This document shows positions 1 through 6,518 of a DNA stretch of 43,700 nucleotides, piece by piece. Under the pieces are notes generated by a model, which did no database searches, was not told where the DNA came from, and saw nothing but the letters and a program-made list of their open reading frames with translations. A program made the translations under genes and the position numbers. This DNA comes from a virus, in IMG/VR virus record IMGVR_UViG_3300013131_000083, positions 1-43,700 of that record. One strand, 5' to 3'. How positions within the stretch are numbered: the stretch's first letter is position 1; the number at the start of each line of letters is the position of its first letter.

Positions 1-123
1 ACACTAAGCGATTCGTTGTTGATTATGATTCCACAGGAGCGGCTACGCAAAACGCTCTTACATTTTATCACGATGTAACACCTGCGAGCAGTTCAGGGTT
101 CACAATGCGAGGAATACAGGGGT
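1..123. repeat. Terminal direct repeat, copy 1 (circular overlap)
   Basis: These 123 bases are identical to 43578-43700. The tail-fibre reading frame continues across the join without interruption, so the repeat is best read as the overlap of a circular or circularly permuted assembly. A true short terminal repeat is the alternative. The unique length is then 43,577 bases. Confidence 0.95.
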
Positions 124-959
124 TCACACGCAGTTACGGAACGCAAAATATCACAGGTACGATTCAGGGCTTTCAAGGTGGAACGATTCATAATTCCACA
201 GGCACTCTTGCAAGTGCAATTGGTGGAGATTTCTATTGCTACTCGGCGGGGAGTTGCGGAACGACAACAAGTGCAAAAGCCGTTCAAGCACAGCTATACA
301 CGGAAGCAACGAGAATAATCACATCTGGCTATAACATATTTATTGCTACTCCGAGTAATTCAGGAACGCTCACAAACACCTATGGTCTGTATATTGCTTC
401 ACAGACAAATGGCACACAAACCAATACTCCTTTTTCCGTGTATCAAGCAGGAACAGCCGACCGCAATTATTTTGCTGGCAACGTCGGTATTGGGACGACT
501 AATCCTGGAATGAAACTTGTTATAGGTGCAGATAATGCCAAACTTGGATTTGGAACTGGAGAGGATGCATCCATCTACTATGACGGGACAAACTTAATTA
601 TCAACCCAAAAGAAGTCGGCACAGGCTACTTAAACATTAAAGGTCAGGTGCTCGTAGATGATAAGATAATATTCACCCAGACAGACGGTAATGAATACAT
701 TGATAGTTTGAATGATGGCTATTTAGATTTAGGGGCTACGACAGGGATAAGATTAAAACAAGACACAACACTGGACGCTAATATGGATTTGGTTTTATCT
801 GGCACTGGTTATGTTGATAGCCCAAAATACTATGCAGGGGGAACAGCCCCAGTAGCAGACGCAACTTATCCAATTTATAACGATGGGGTAACTTCGGGGC
901 AGGTAACAAGTATCACTACAAAAGGTGGGATTATTACAGCCATCGCAGTTATCCCATAA
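1..959 (+). CDS. Tail fibre / receptor-binding protein, C-terminal part (continues from 42353)
   Basis: Codons start at position 3. Joined to 42353-43577 the gene encodes about 727 residues, of which about 318 lie here. The sequence is rich in Gly, Thr, Ser and Asn and carries the NVGIGTTNPGMKL motif, which is typical of beta-rich phage fibre shafts. A related NVGFGTTSPSAKL motif lies in the upstream part. It ends in a Gly/Thr-rich stretch with no visible S74 chaperone domain. It should form the trimeric distal fibre that contacts the host. The ATG at 105 is internal and not the start. Assignment as a fibre is by composition and motif; the receptor is unknown. Confidence 0.8.
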   Translation, partial: TKRFVVDYDSTGAATQNALTFYHDVTPASSSGFTMRGIQGFTRSYGTQNITGTIQGFQGGTIHNSTGTLASAIGGDFYCYSAGSCGTTTSAKAVQAQLYTEATRIITSGYNIFIATPSNSGTLTNTYGLYIASQTNGTQTNTPFSVYQAGTADRNYFAGNVGIGTTNPGMKLVIGADNAKLGFGTGEDASIYYDGTNLIINPKEVGTGYLNIKGQVLVDDKIIFTQTDGNEYIDSLNDGYLDLGATTGIRLKQDTTLDANMDLVLSGTGYVDSPKYYAGGTAPVADATYPIYNDGVTSGQVTSITTKGGIITAIAVIP

Positions 960-1058
960 AGTATAATTAAATAAAAATATATAATAAAAGACCTCAATTA
1001 TGTAGAAATTATTATTGCCCAAATGCAAAAATAAATTCTGATAATAAGGTAAAAAACA

Positions 1059-1376
1059 ATGGCATTAAAATTAAAGAGAACAATTAATCAAATAGATTAT
1101 GAGTATTGGATACCAGAAGCTCACTCTGATAAGCACAACAAACTAACAAGAATAATTATGTTAGGTTATACTTCAGAAGCTTCAAGAAGAGCAGGACAAA
1201 GCCCAATAAGAGAAACCTTTCCAGCAGAATGGCAGGGTAATGGAATAACAGAATCAGAGAAATATATTTTCGTAAAACAATCCATATTAAAAACAGAAAT
1301 AACTGAAGAAGATGGAGAGTCAGTTACCAATGAAATTGAAACTAATCCTTTTGCTTCAGCAGAAGATATTTTATGA
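1059..1376 (+). CDS. Hypothetical protein downstream of tail fibre
   Basis: A 105-residue soluble protein with a basic N-terminus and an acidic C-terminal third. A weak AAGGT lies upstream of the ATG. It follows the tail fibre after a 99-base AT-rich gap in which I see no gene or structure, and its stop overlaps the next start as ATGA, so the two are probably translationally coupled. Position suggests a fibre-associated or late accessory protein. I recognise no family. Confidence 0.75.
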   Translation: MALKLKRTINQIDYEYWIPEAHSDKHNKLTRIIMLGYTSEASRRAGQSPIRETFPAEWQGNGITESEKYIFVKQSILKTEITEEDGESVTNEIETNPFASAEDIL

Positions 1377-1657
1377 CATCAGAACAAGACAAATTTAAAG
1401 AACAAGTACAAGATATTAAAGAACGGTGTGATAGAAATACTTTGTATATTTCAGACAGAGAACAAGTTTGGAGTAGATTTCAAAAAGAAGTTTTAGAAAG
1501 ATTAGACAAATTAGATAAAACCATTGAGCCGATTGCAGAAACATATAAAGGTGTGTCTTGGGTTGGAACTAACATAATGAAATTGATTGTTGCAATATCT
1601 GTGATTATAGGAGTTATTTTAGGTAGTATAGAAGTTTTAAAATTTTGGAAAAAATAA
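1373..1657 (+). CDS. XhlA-like coiled-coil protein with C-terminal membrane helix
   Basis: 94 residues. The N-terminal two thirds are highly charged and look like a coiled coil. A single hydrophobic helix follows (about residues 68-90) and the protein ends in a basic FWKK tail. This layout resembles haemolysin XhlA-type proteins, which accompany holins in phage lysis cassettes. A candidate lysin and a holin-like gene follow within 3 kb. ATGA overlap with the preceding gene. The XhlA assignment rests on architecture, not on a catalytic motif, so another membrane-anchored phage protein is possible. Confidence 0.6.
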   Translation: MTSEQDKFKEQVQDIKERCDRNTLYISDREQVWSRFQKEVLERLDKLDKTIEPIAETYKGVSWVGTNIMKLIVAISVIIGVILGSIEVLKFWKK

Positions 1658-1687
1658 TTGACACTATTTTTATAAAAGTGGTATAAT
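1658..1687 (+). promoter_or_regulatory. Consensus sigma-70 promoter
   Basis: TTGACA at 1658-1663 and TATAAT at 1682-1687 are separated by 18 bases. Both hexamers are perfect. It lies directly after the stop of the XhlA-like gene and points into the HNH-like/lysin segment, so this part of the late region can be transcribed independently. Confidence 0.8.
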
Positions 1688-1698
1688 AAAGCAATGAC

Positions 1699-1720
1699 CT
1701 ACTCGTATATATGCGAGTAG
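1699..1720 (+). promoter_or_regulatory. 5' leader hairpin
   Basis: CTACTCG at 1699-1705 pairs perfectly with CGAGTAG at 1714-1720 around an 8-base loop. It begins about 5 bases after the expected transcription start of the 1658 promoter, so it would cap the 5' end of that transcript, either stabilising it or serving as a regulator site. Confidence 0.5.
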
Positions 1721-1748
1721 ATGAATGCTCTTTTATAAGGGGTTTACA

Positions 1749-1979
1749 ATGAGATACCGAAAGAGAAGCAAGAGACAACGCAAGATTGATAGAGGGATGT
1801 CCGACCACCATATACTCCCAGTTAGTCGTGGAGGGACAAAAACTGTTCGTATCCACATAAAGATACATCAAAAATATCACGCATTATTCTCTAATCTCAC
1901 ACCAGACGAGATAGCAGAATATCTTGTGTTTACTTTTTGGGATGGTTATGTACCTCAAATTTGGAGAATAGAACAATGA
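1749..1979 (+). CDS. Small HNH-like protein
   Basis: 76 residues from the ATG at 1749, chosen because AAGGGG (1737-1742) lies about 6 bases upstream; the in-frame extension to 1725 is less likely. A strongly basic N-terminus (RYRKRSKRQRK) is followed by SDHHILPVSRGG and a KIHQKYHALFSNLTP segment. This matches the His-His and later His spacing of small HNH-type phage proteins. It could be a nuclease or a DNA-binding protein derived from one. It lacks the full treble-clef cysteines. The stop overlaps the next ATG. Confidence 0.6.
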   Translation: MRYRKRSKRQRKIDRGMSDHHILPVSRGGTKTVRIHIKIHQKYHALFSNLTPDEIAEYLVFTFWDGYVPQIWRIEQ

Positions 1980-2191
1980 CTGTACTCTTTGAAAAAGAAA
2001 GTGCTGGTACAGATACAAGGTGCAGAGTTGAAAGACATTGCACCAAACGACACTTCTGGGAAGCTGACATCCAAGATGACGATCAATTCTTGCAGTTCAT
2101 TGCTGACATTGCCAGAGCTTGGTCAGATGCTCAGTTTGACAGGCAAGGACTTCACTTGCACATCAATCAAGTAAGCATTGGCGACATCTAA
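1976..2191 (+). CDS. Small hypothetical protein
   Basis: 71 residues with an ATGA overlap to the HNH-like gene and RNY-type codon structure throughout. No known domain. An alternative frame at 1989-2174 (TTG start) is also open and looks coding-like. I prefer this frame for its ATG and coupling. Its stop codon abuts the hairpin array starting at 2191. G+C is visibly higher here than in the neighbours. Confidence 0.45.
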   Translation: MTVLFEKESAGTDTRCRVERHCTKRHFWEADIQDDDQFLQFIADIARAWSDAQFDRQGLHLHINQVSIGDI

Positions 2192-2310
2192 CAGCTCTTA
2201 CGAGCAGGAATGCTCTCTTGAGCTGTAATTAGCCGAAAGGCTATTATAATGGGGGTGTGATTCGCTCCACCCCTTCTAAATTCTCTTTGCAGTGTGGCTT
2301 GCAAAGAGAA
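2191..2310 (+). ncRNA. Four consecutive hairpins between small genes
   Basis: Hairpin 1: 2191-2197 pairs with 2220-2226 and encloses GAGCA/TGCTC (2202-2206/2211-2215) with a GGAA loop. Hairpin 2: TAGCC/GGCTA (2230-2234/2239-2243) with a GAAA loop. Hairpin 3: GGGGTG/CACCCC (2252-2257/2268-2273). Hairpin 4: a perfect 11-bp stem (2281-2291/2300-2310) with an 8-base loop. Two loops are GNRA tetraloops. No U-tract follows, so this is not a simple terminator. It could be a processed small RNA or a structured 5' leader of the gene at 2359. Confidence 0.55.
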
Positions 2311-2358
2311 ATATATTCATATCACAAATCTATACAAATAATAAATAAATCTATACTT

Positions 2359-2883
2359 ATGGAAGATAAAATAAAAATAAACTCATTAAAAAGAACTCTC
2401 GGAGCATTACAAATTGTTTTAGGTATTAAAACAATTCAAGGGGCTTCAAATGATTTTAAAAAAACAATAGTCCCTTTTTCTAAAATGACAGAAGCTGTAA
2501 AACCTTTTGGAATGATATCACTTGAAATGGATTTGCAATATGCAGTGACTTCTTGGGACAATCTACAAGTTATTCTTGACACTGTAAATGGAATTATAAA
2601 ATGGTTTCCTTGGGTTGCTGATTTTTTTGATTGTGATAACAGAGCTGAATTAACTTCTGCTTTAATATCAATGATATTTAAAATAAATACAGTGGGCAGA
2701 GTTTATTGCAAAGTAAATACTCCAACTTCTGAATATATGCACTGGGCTAATATTGCAATAGATGACGCAGGAAATGCTTATTTATCAGATGCGGACAATA
2801 AATTTTTAAGACAAAAAATAACTGCCAATAATATGAGTATGGGAATTGCAAAATACAAATTTCAAACTTTAAGAATAGGATGA
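2359..2883 (+). CDS. Candidate Cys-His-Asp peptidase (transglutaminase-like), possible endolysin
   Basis: 174 residues from the ATG at 2359; an upstream GTG extension would run through hairpins 3 and 4 and is unlikely. Residues 90-96 read FDCDNRA, followed by HWANI at H128 and YLSDADN at D144. That order (C92, H128, D144) fits a papain/transglutaminase-like triad, a layout used by many phage and bacterial peptidases. The position between an XhlA-like gene and a holin supports a lysis role. There is no signal peptide. The function is inferred from the triad and context and not proven. ATGA overlap with the methyltransferase. Confidence 0.5.
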   Translation: MEDKIKINSLKRTLGALQIVLGIKTIQGASNDFKKTIVPFSKMTEAVKPFGMISLEMDLQYAVTSWDNLQVILDTVNGIIKWFPWVADFFDCDNRAELTSALISMIFKINTVGRVYCKVNTPTSEYMHWANIAIDDAGNAYLSDADNKFLRQKITANNMSMGIAKYKFQTLRIG

Positions 2884-4307
2884 TAATACAAGGAAATTGT
2901 TTAGAAAAATTAAAAGAACTTGCAGACGAAAGCGTTGATGCTGTTGTTTGCGACCCTCCATACCACTTAGTTTCTATTGTAAAAAGATTTGGTAAAGAAG
3001 GTTCAGCACCAGCAAAAGAAGGTAAAGACGGAAGTTTCAAAAGATTATCTGGTGGATTTATGGGAAAAACTTGGGATGGAGTTGATGAAAATGGAAATGG
3101 TATCGCATATAATGTAGATTTATGGAAAGAGTGCTTAAGAGTCTTAAAACCAGGAGGACACTTATTATCCTTTGGTGGCACAAGAACTTATCACAGAATG
3201 GCAGTGGCGATTGAAGATGCAGGATTTGAAGTAAGGGATATGTTGGAGTGGATTTATGCAAGTGGATTTCCTAAAAGTTTGAATGTAGGAAAGGCTGTGG
3301 ATAAGTTGCAGGGGAATGAGAGGGAACATATAGCGACTATTAAGAAATTACACTTTTCAGGAGATGATTTAGATACAAATGAAGGATGGTCAAGACCAAG
3401 TCATAGAAACCCAGACGGAACAGCCAAAAGAACAATGGATATAACCAAAGGCAACTCCGAATGGGAAGGCTTTGGCACAGCTCTTAAACCTGCTCACGAG
3501 CCAATAATTATGGCAAGGCGTCCTTTGGAATGTAAAACTATTGTAGAGAACTGTCTTAAACACGGAACAGGTGCGATTGATATTGATGGGTGTAGGATAC
3601 CGACAAGAGAAGAAGTGGGCAGAGATAACACTGGTATAAAAAATTCTCCACTTGCACCGAAAGATGGTTGGAATGAAAATTCAATGAAAGGATTAGATAC
3701 AAGAGGGCAACAAACTGCCAGATTTCCCGCCAACATTATCTGCACAGATGATGCTTTGAATGATGGGGTGATGACGAAGAGTGCTACAAGCAGAACAAAA
3801 AGAGCAGATAGAAAGTTTGCACCTGGAACAGGTTATCAGGGGGGATTTGCAGAATTAGAAAAAGACGAAGTATTTAACGAAACATCAGGCTCAAAATCCC
3901 GATACTTCGATATAGACGTATGGGCTGAAAAACACGGACTACTCCAATTCCCAAAGGCAAGTAAGAGAGAAAGGAATGAGGGGTTAGACGAACTTGAAGC
4001 TAAACAAATGTATAAACAAGATGGTTCAGGGCAGAGTTTAGAGATATTCGGCTCAACTGATGGCGGTAGAGAAGCAAGAAAGAATTTTCACCCCACAGTT
4101 AAACCAGTCCACCTTATGTCTTGGCTTGTAAGATTAGTCAGTAAAGAAGGTGATACAGTATTAGACCCGTTTATGGGTTCAGGCACGACAGGAGTGGCTT
4201 GCAAGCAATTAAACAGAAACTTTATAGGAATTGAATTGAGTGAGGAATATGTAAAAATCGCAGAAGCAAGAATAAACGCAATAAAACAAGAAAATAAATT
4301 ATTATGA
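2880..4307 (+). CDS. DNA N6-adenine/N4-cytosine methyltransferase (beta-type order)
   Basis: 475 residues. The catalytic DPPY motif is at residues 25-28 and the SAM-binding DPFMGSGTT is near residue 429, the beta-class order. The long central insert (about residues 130-400) carries the target-recognition region and a HPTVKPVHLM motif just before motif I. It transfers a methyl group from S-adenosylmethionine to an exocyclic amino group in a specific DNA site. No restriction partner is adjacent, so protection of phage DNA from host restriction is the simplest role. It is coupled by ATGA to the lysin candidate. Confidence 0.92.
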   Translation: MIIQGNCLEKLKELADESVDAVVCDPPYHLVSIVKRFGKEGSAPAKEGKDGSFKRLSGGFMGKTWDGVDENGNGIAYNVDLWKECLRVLKPGGHLLSFGGTRTYHRMAVAIEDAGFEVRDMLEWIYASGFPKSLNVGKAVDKLQGNEREHIATIKKLHFSGDDLDTNEGWSRPSHRNPDGTAKRTMDITKGNSEWEGFGTALKPAHEPIIMARRPLECKTIVENCLKHGTGAIDIDGCRIPTREEVGRDNTGIKNSPLAPKDGWNENSMKGLDTRGQQTARFPANIICTDDALNDGVMTKSATSRTKRADRKFAPGTGYQGGFAELEKDEVFNETSGSKSRYFDIDVWAEKHGLLQFPKASKRERNEGLDELEAKQMYKQDGSGQSLEIFGSTDGGREARKNFHPTVKPVHLMSWLVRLVSKEGDTVLDPFMGSGTTGVACKQLNRNFIGIELSEEYVKIAEARINAIKQENKLL

Positions 4308-4344
4308 CTTACTAACCAAAACACATAATGGTTAGCATAAATAA

Positions 4345-4542
4345 ATGCAATATGCGTATAGATTTGACAAAGAAACATTATTAAAAATTTCAAAGGGCGC
4401 TTTAATAGCAGGAGGTGCTGCTGTAATAGTTTATGCTTTACAGGCATTATCACAAACAGATTTTGGTTCTTATACTCCAGCTGTTGTAGCAATCTGTGGA
4501 ATACTAATTAATGTCGCAAAAGAATTTATTAAAGGTGAGTGA
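4345..4542 (+). CDS. Holin-like two-helix membrane protein
   Basis: 65 residues with two hydrophobic helices (about 17-37 and 43-58) separated by a short loop containing TDFG.YTP, and a charged C-terminus (KEFIKGE). The TDFGSYTPAVVAI segment is reminiscent of small phage proteins annotated as holins. It would oligomerise in the inner membrane to release or trigger the lysin. An imperfect CTAACC/GGTTAG hairpin (4312-4335) precedes it. The next gene starts inside its 3' end. Confidence 0.65.
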   Translation: MQYAYRFDKETLLKISKGALIAGGAAVIVYALQALSQTDFGSYTPAVVAICGILINVAKEFIKGE

Positions 4543-4681
4543 AATAAATAAAGAAAAGTTGAACCATTGGAAACACAGATGGTCTGAATGGTTTATATGT
4601 TTTATTGAAAAATATATAAATCATATATGTGTAATTGTAATGATTTTAATTACTGCGTTGATGTTGTGGTCGTCTCGCTAA
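4535..4681 (+). CDS. Small membrane protein overlapping the holin
   Basis: 48 residues from a GTG that overlaps the holin stop by 8 bases. The N-terminal half is charged and Trp-rich (NHWKHRWSEW), followed by one hydrophobic helix and a short basic tail (SSR). It could be a spanin-like or holin-regulating protein by position, but there is no lipobox and no recognisable family. It is the last gene before the convergent terminators. Confidence 0.5.
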   Translation: MSEINKEKLNHWKHRWSEWFICFIEKYINHICVIVMILITALMLWSSR

Positions 4682-4705
4682 AACAAAGACCACCCTTACG
4701 GGTGG
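4678..4705 (-). terminator. Rho-independent terminator of leftward transcripts
   Basis: CCACCC (4690-4695) pairs with GGGTGG (4700-4705) around a 4-base loop. Read leftward, the stem is followed by TCTTTGTTTT, a proper U-rich tail. It sits at the end of the convergent operons and would stop the early leftward transcripts before they run into the lysis genes. Confidence 0.7.
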
Positions 4706-4733
4706 CTGAAAAGCTCTTACATTTATCGTTCCT
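4680..4733 (-). ncRNA. Candidate short RNA between convergent operons
   Basis: A leftward promoter at 4740-4768 starts only about 30 bases before the leftward terminator at 4690-4705. The product would be an RNA of roughly 50 nt with no room for a gene. It contains GTAAGAGCT (complement of 4712-4720), complementary to AGCTCTTAC at 2193-2201 in the first hairpin of the 2191 array. Existence is inferred from promoter plus terminator; the target is speculative. Confidence 0.4.
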
Positions 4734-4739
4734 ATCTAT

Positions 4740-4768
4740 ATCTTATCATAAACAAGTATAACTGTCAA
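4740..4768 (-). promoter_or_regulatory. Leftward sigma-70 promoter in the convergent gap
   Basis: On the minus strand TTGACA (4768-4763) and TAAGAT (4745-4740) are 17 bases apart. It lies downstream of the last leftward gene, so it serves no protein gene and would make only a short RNA ending at the 4690-4705 hairpin. Confidence 0.5.
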
Positions 4769-4772
4769 TACT

Positions 4773-4907
4773 TTAAGCAGGTTTTTCCTGCTTTTTCTGT
4801 TCTGCAAGCAATTCCATTTTACCTACAATTTTCATAGCTTTGTCTCTTAATGCAGAGATTTCTTTGTTTATTTCGTCTAATTCAACTTGAAGTTGTTCTA
4901 TTGTCAT
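4773..4907 (-). CDS. 44-residue coiled-coil protein, last gene of early operon
   Basis: Starts at the ATG at 4907 inside the 3' end of the preceding gene and runs 44 residues. It is a regular heptad-like helix (leucines spaced in EQLQVELDEINKEI) with a basic end. It is probably a small oligomeric accessory protein. Its final codons double as the stem of the rightward terminator. No family recognised. Confidence 0.5.
   Translation of the reverse strand: MTIEQLQVELDEINKEISALRDKAMKIVGKMELLAEQKKQEKPA
4775..4800 (+). terminator. Rightward terminator
   Basis: AAGCAGG (4775-4781) pairs perfectly with CCTGCTT (4787-4793) around TTTTT, followed by TTTCTGT. It faces the rightward lysis operon and overlaps the last codons of the convergent gene ending at 4773. 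Confidence 0.6.
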
Positions 4908-5058
4908 ATATTTTTTTTAATGATTTATTGTATGAATTATAATACGCCATTCTATATTTTTCAAGACATTCATCACTACATAACTTTAATTTATTCATTT
5001 CTGGCATTTCTTTCCCACACCAGATACAGCAGATTTTTTTAGGTTTTGTATCTTGCAT
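4882..5058 (-). CDS. Small zinc-binding protein
   Basis: 58 residues. Two cysteine pairs (CCIWC near residues 10-14 and LCSDEC near 31-36) form a compact zinc-knuckle or FCS/MYM-type finger, followed by a Tyr/Lys-rich helix. Starts immediately after the previous stop (TAAATG) and overlaps the next gene by 26 bases. A nucleic-acid or protein contact role is likely, but the specific function is unknown. Confidence 0.6.
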   Translation of the reverse strand: MQDTKPKKICCIWCGKEMPEMNKLKLCSDECLEKYRMAYYNSYNKSLKKIYDNRTTSS

Positions 5059-5142
5059 TTACTTTTTAAATCCAAAAAATAGTCTTCCCATATTCAATCT
5101 TTTTTTAAGAAGAATAGCTATATCTGGATTTTTATAAACCAT
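5059..5142 (-). CDS. 27-residue basic peptide
   Basis: A short ORF tightly packed between two genes: its ATG follows the preceding TAA directly and its own TAA is followed by the next ATG. The product is basic (KKRLNMGR, FKK). Packing is the main evidence; it may be a chance ORF. Confidence 0.35.
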   Translation of the reverse strand: MVYKNPDIAILLKKRLNMGRLFFGFKK

Positions 5143-5328
5143 TTATTTTTTTTCTTTTGTTTCTACTTTTTCTGCAAGTGCTTTTTCTATTTCTTGCAAG
5201 TCTTGATTAAGCTCTCTTACATCTTCTGCAAACTTTAATGAGTTATTTATATGCTCTTGCATTAATCTTTGATTTTTTTGAATTAACTTTTGTTTTTTTT
5301 CTTCGTAATATGTTTTATTAAATTCCAT
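5143..5328 (-). CDS. Coiled-coil hypothetical protein
   Basis: 61 residues, almost entirely Lys, Glu, Gln and Leu, predicted as one long helix. The A-rich leader has no Shine-Dalgarno site. It is part of the compact tail end of the early operon, directly followed by the 27-residue ORF. No family recognised. Confidence 0.6.
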   Translation of the reverse strand: MEFNKTYYEEKKQKLIQKNQRLMQEHINNSLKFAEDVRELNQDLQEIEKALAEKVETKEKK

Positions 5329-5345
5329 ATTTTTATTGTTTTTAA

Positions 5346-5717
5346 TTATAATTTTATGTTATCAAATAATGTTATATGTACTATTGGCTTATTATTTTCA
5401 ACGACCTTGTGGGCTATTATGTGCTTGATCTGACGATCATTAGCAATAATGCCTGAATTTTGTAATAAATCACAAATAGTAGTAATTTGATTGTCTAAGT
5501 CTGTTCTATCTCCTTGCCAAAGCTCCAAATTTAGCTCACATTGAGTTTTTATTGGAAAGTCGTCCCTTGCATCATAATTGTTTCTTTGGTTTGTTAAATC
5601 TAATATAAACTCGTCTAATTCTTTTTGCTTAGCATTATAAAATCTATTTTTACCAAATCTGTAATTATTCTTTTTTGCTGGGATCTGCCCGAGCAAGGTG
5701 AAGTTGTACTCTTTCAT
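5346..5717 (-). CDS. rusA: RusA-type Holliday junction resolvase
   Basis: 123 residues, the usual length for RusA. It has the N-terminal IPAKKNNYRFGKNRFYN strand, then the catalytic acidic cluster at residues 70-76 (DRTDLDN), D83, and NDRQI at 93-97. RusA dimers cut four-way DNA junctions and help resolve replicating or recombining phage DNA before packaging. The Lys usually found three residues after the DxDN Asn is Thr (T79) here, so activity may be altered or use another base. ATGA overlap with the upstream gene. Confidence 0.85.
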   Translation of the reverse strand: MKEYNFTLLGQIPAKKNNYRFGKNRFYNAKQKELDEFILDLTNQRNNYDARDDFPIKTQCELNLELWQGDRTDLDNQITTICDLLQNSGIIANDRQIKHIIAHKVVENNKPIVHITLFDNIKL

Positions 5718-5995
5718 TCAAACTTATTTTTTATTTCTGTAATTATTCTCTGTCCACCTTCAACCAATTTCTCAATTTCTATAAAAATCTTTTCCCTCTC
5801 TTCTGCTCTGGCTTTTTCTATTTGCTGGTGGATAAAAGCTATAATCTCATCAGTATAAGCAGTTTTTATTCTGTCTTGTGATAAAATGTTTTGTAGTCCT
5901 TCAACCCAATTCTTCTGCATTGTGGGTGGCTCTTTGCACTCACAAGGGTCTGTTTGACATTTTTGACATAAAATATAATTATCTAAATCTTCCAT
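5714..5995 (-). CDS. Hypothetical protein with N-terminal zinc motif and coiled coil
   Basis: 93 residues. An N-terminal CQKC..DPCEC cluster (residues 10-20) is followed by a short linker and a long charged helix (EKARAEEREKIFIEIEKL). It is the first gene after the structured leader at 6028-6245 and is coupled to rusA by ATGA. No function recognised. Confidence 0.65.
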   Translation of the reverse strand: MEDLDNYILCQKCQTDPCECKEPPTMQKNWVEGLQNILSQDRIKTAYTDEIIAFIHQQIEKARAEEREKIFIEIEKLVEGGQRIITEIKNKFE

Positions 5996-6027
5996 AGTTT
6001 TATTTGGTTAATAATTGTGATGGGCTT

Positions 6028-6137
6028 GTGGGGAAAGCAGAGAATTTGAACTCCGCATTGCCTCTACGAGTTTAGTATTTATACTGAGGCGTGTTGCCTT
6101 TTCTGTTGACAGTTCTCGTCCACACTATTTCCCCCAC
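6028..6137 (-). ncRNA. Cloverleaf-like structured leader RNA
   Basis: On the minus strand a closing stem joins GTGGGGGAAA (6137-6128) to TTTCCCCAC (6036-6028), nine pairs with one bulged G. It encloses several hairpins: GGAC/GTC, GGC/GCC, GCCTC/GAGGC, and GCGGAG/CTCTGC around TTCAAATT. The last arm abuts the closing stem and resembles a tRNA T-arm, but the loop is one base too long and no anticodon arm fits, so it is not a normal tRNA. It lies in the 293-base gap upstream of the gene starting at 5995. Confidence 0.45.
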
Positions 6138-6169
6138 CAACCCACCACTTGTGATGGACTCGTAATGGG

Positions 6170-6245
6170 CGGATACGTTCGGGACTAACCATCTTGATAT
6201 GTACATTATATCTAAGTGGAATGACTTTATCCGTCCCCATATCCG
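6170..6245 (-). ncRNA. Second closed RNA domain of the same leader
   Basis: On the minus strand CGGATA and GGGAC (6245-6240, 6237-6233) pair with GTCCC and TATCCG (6185-6181, 6175-6170). Inside is GATAT/ATATC. A 10-base sequence GTGGTGGGTT occurs twice in this gap. With 6028-6137 it makes a two-domain leader. The short ORFs that can be read here fall across these stems and look accidental. Confidence 0.4.
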
Positions 6246-6274
6246 ACCAATATGAACCCACCACACTCTTAACT

Positions 6275-6296
6275 AAGTTTGTAAGGGGCTAATCTT
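6275..6296 (-). repeat. Gene-end repeat, copy 1
   Basis: 22 bases matching 6544-6565 with one mismatch. It covers the last codons and stop of the gene at 6289-6510 and its immediate 3' untranslated sequence (minus strand: AAGATTAG then CCCCTTACAAACTT). Confidence 0.6.
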
Positions 6297-6510
6297 CTAA
6301 ACTGCAAAAGCATTTTCCGTGCTCTCTCATATTCCAATCGTGATAAGATATTTTTTCTTTACCATTTATTAATTCTTTACAATTACTTATTGGTTGGTAT
6401 AAATTATTTTTTAACATTCCGAATAACATAGAGATTTCTTTGTGATATATTTGCCTATCCGTTTCATTCTCCATAAGTATAGATAGAAGTTTTATTATCT
6501 CTTTATTCAT
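6289..6510 (-). CDS. Hypothetical protein with SD-masking hairpin
   Basis: 73 residues, helical N-terminus, then a Tyr/Trp/His-containing C-terminus with two cysteines (GKCFCSLED). It has a strong GAGGAG Shine-Dalgarno site 8 bases before the ATG, but that site lies inside a hairpin (6519-6537). It shares its terminal codons and 3' flank with the gene at 6558-6725. No family recognised. Confidence 0.6.
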   Translation of the reverse strand: MNKEIIKLLSILMENETDRQIYHKEISMLFGMLKNNLYQPISNCKELINGKEKISYHDWNMREHGKCFCSLED

Positions 6511-6518
6511 TACTTTGA

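Noticed and set aside
6028-6137. Functional tRNA gene
   Set aside because: The T-arm-like loop has eight bases with a non-standard closing position, no anticodon stem-loop of 5 bp and 7 bases fits, and the length is about 110. Kept only as a structured RNA.
6072-6266. Two overlapping minus-strand ORFs of 61-64 residues
   Set aside because: Both frames are open over the same structured RNA, have odd composition and start inside stems; best explained as chance.
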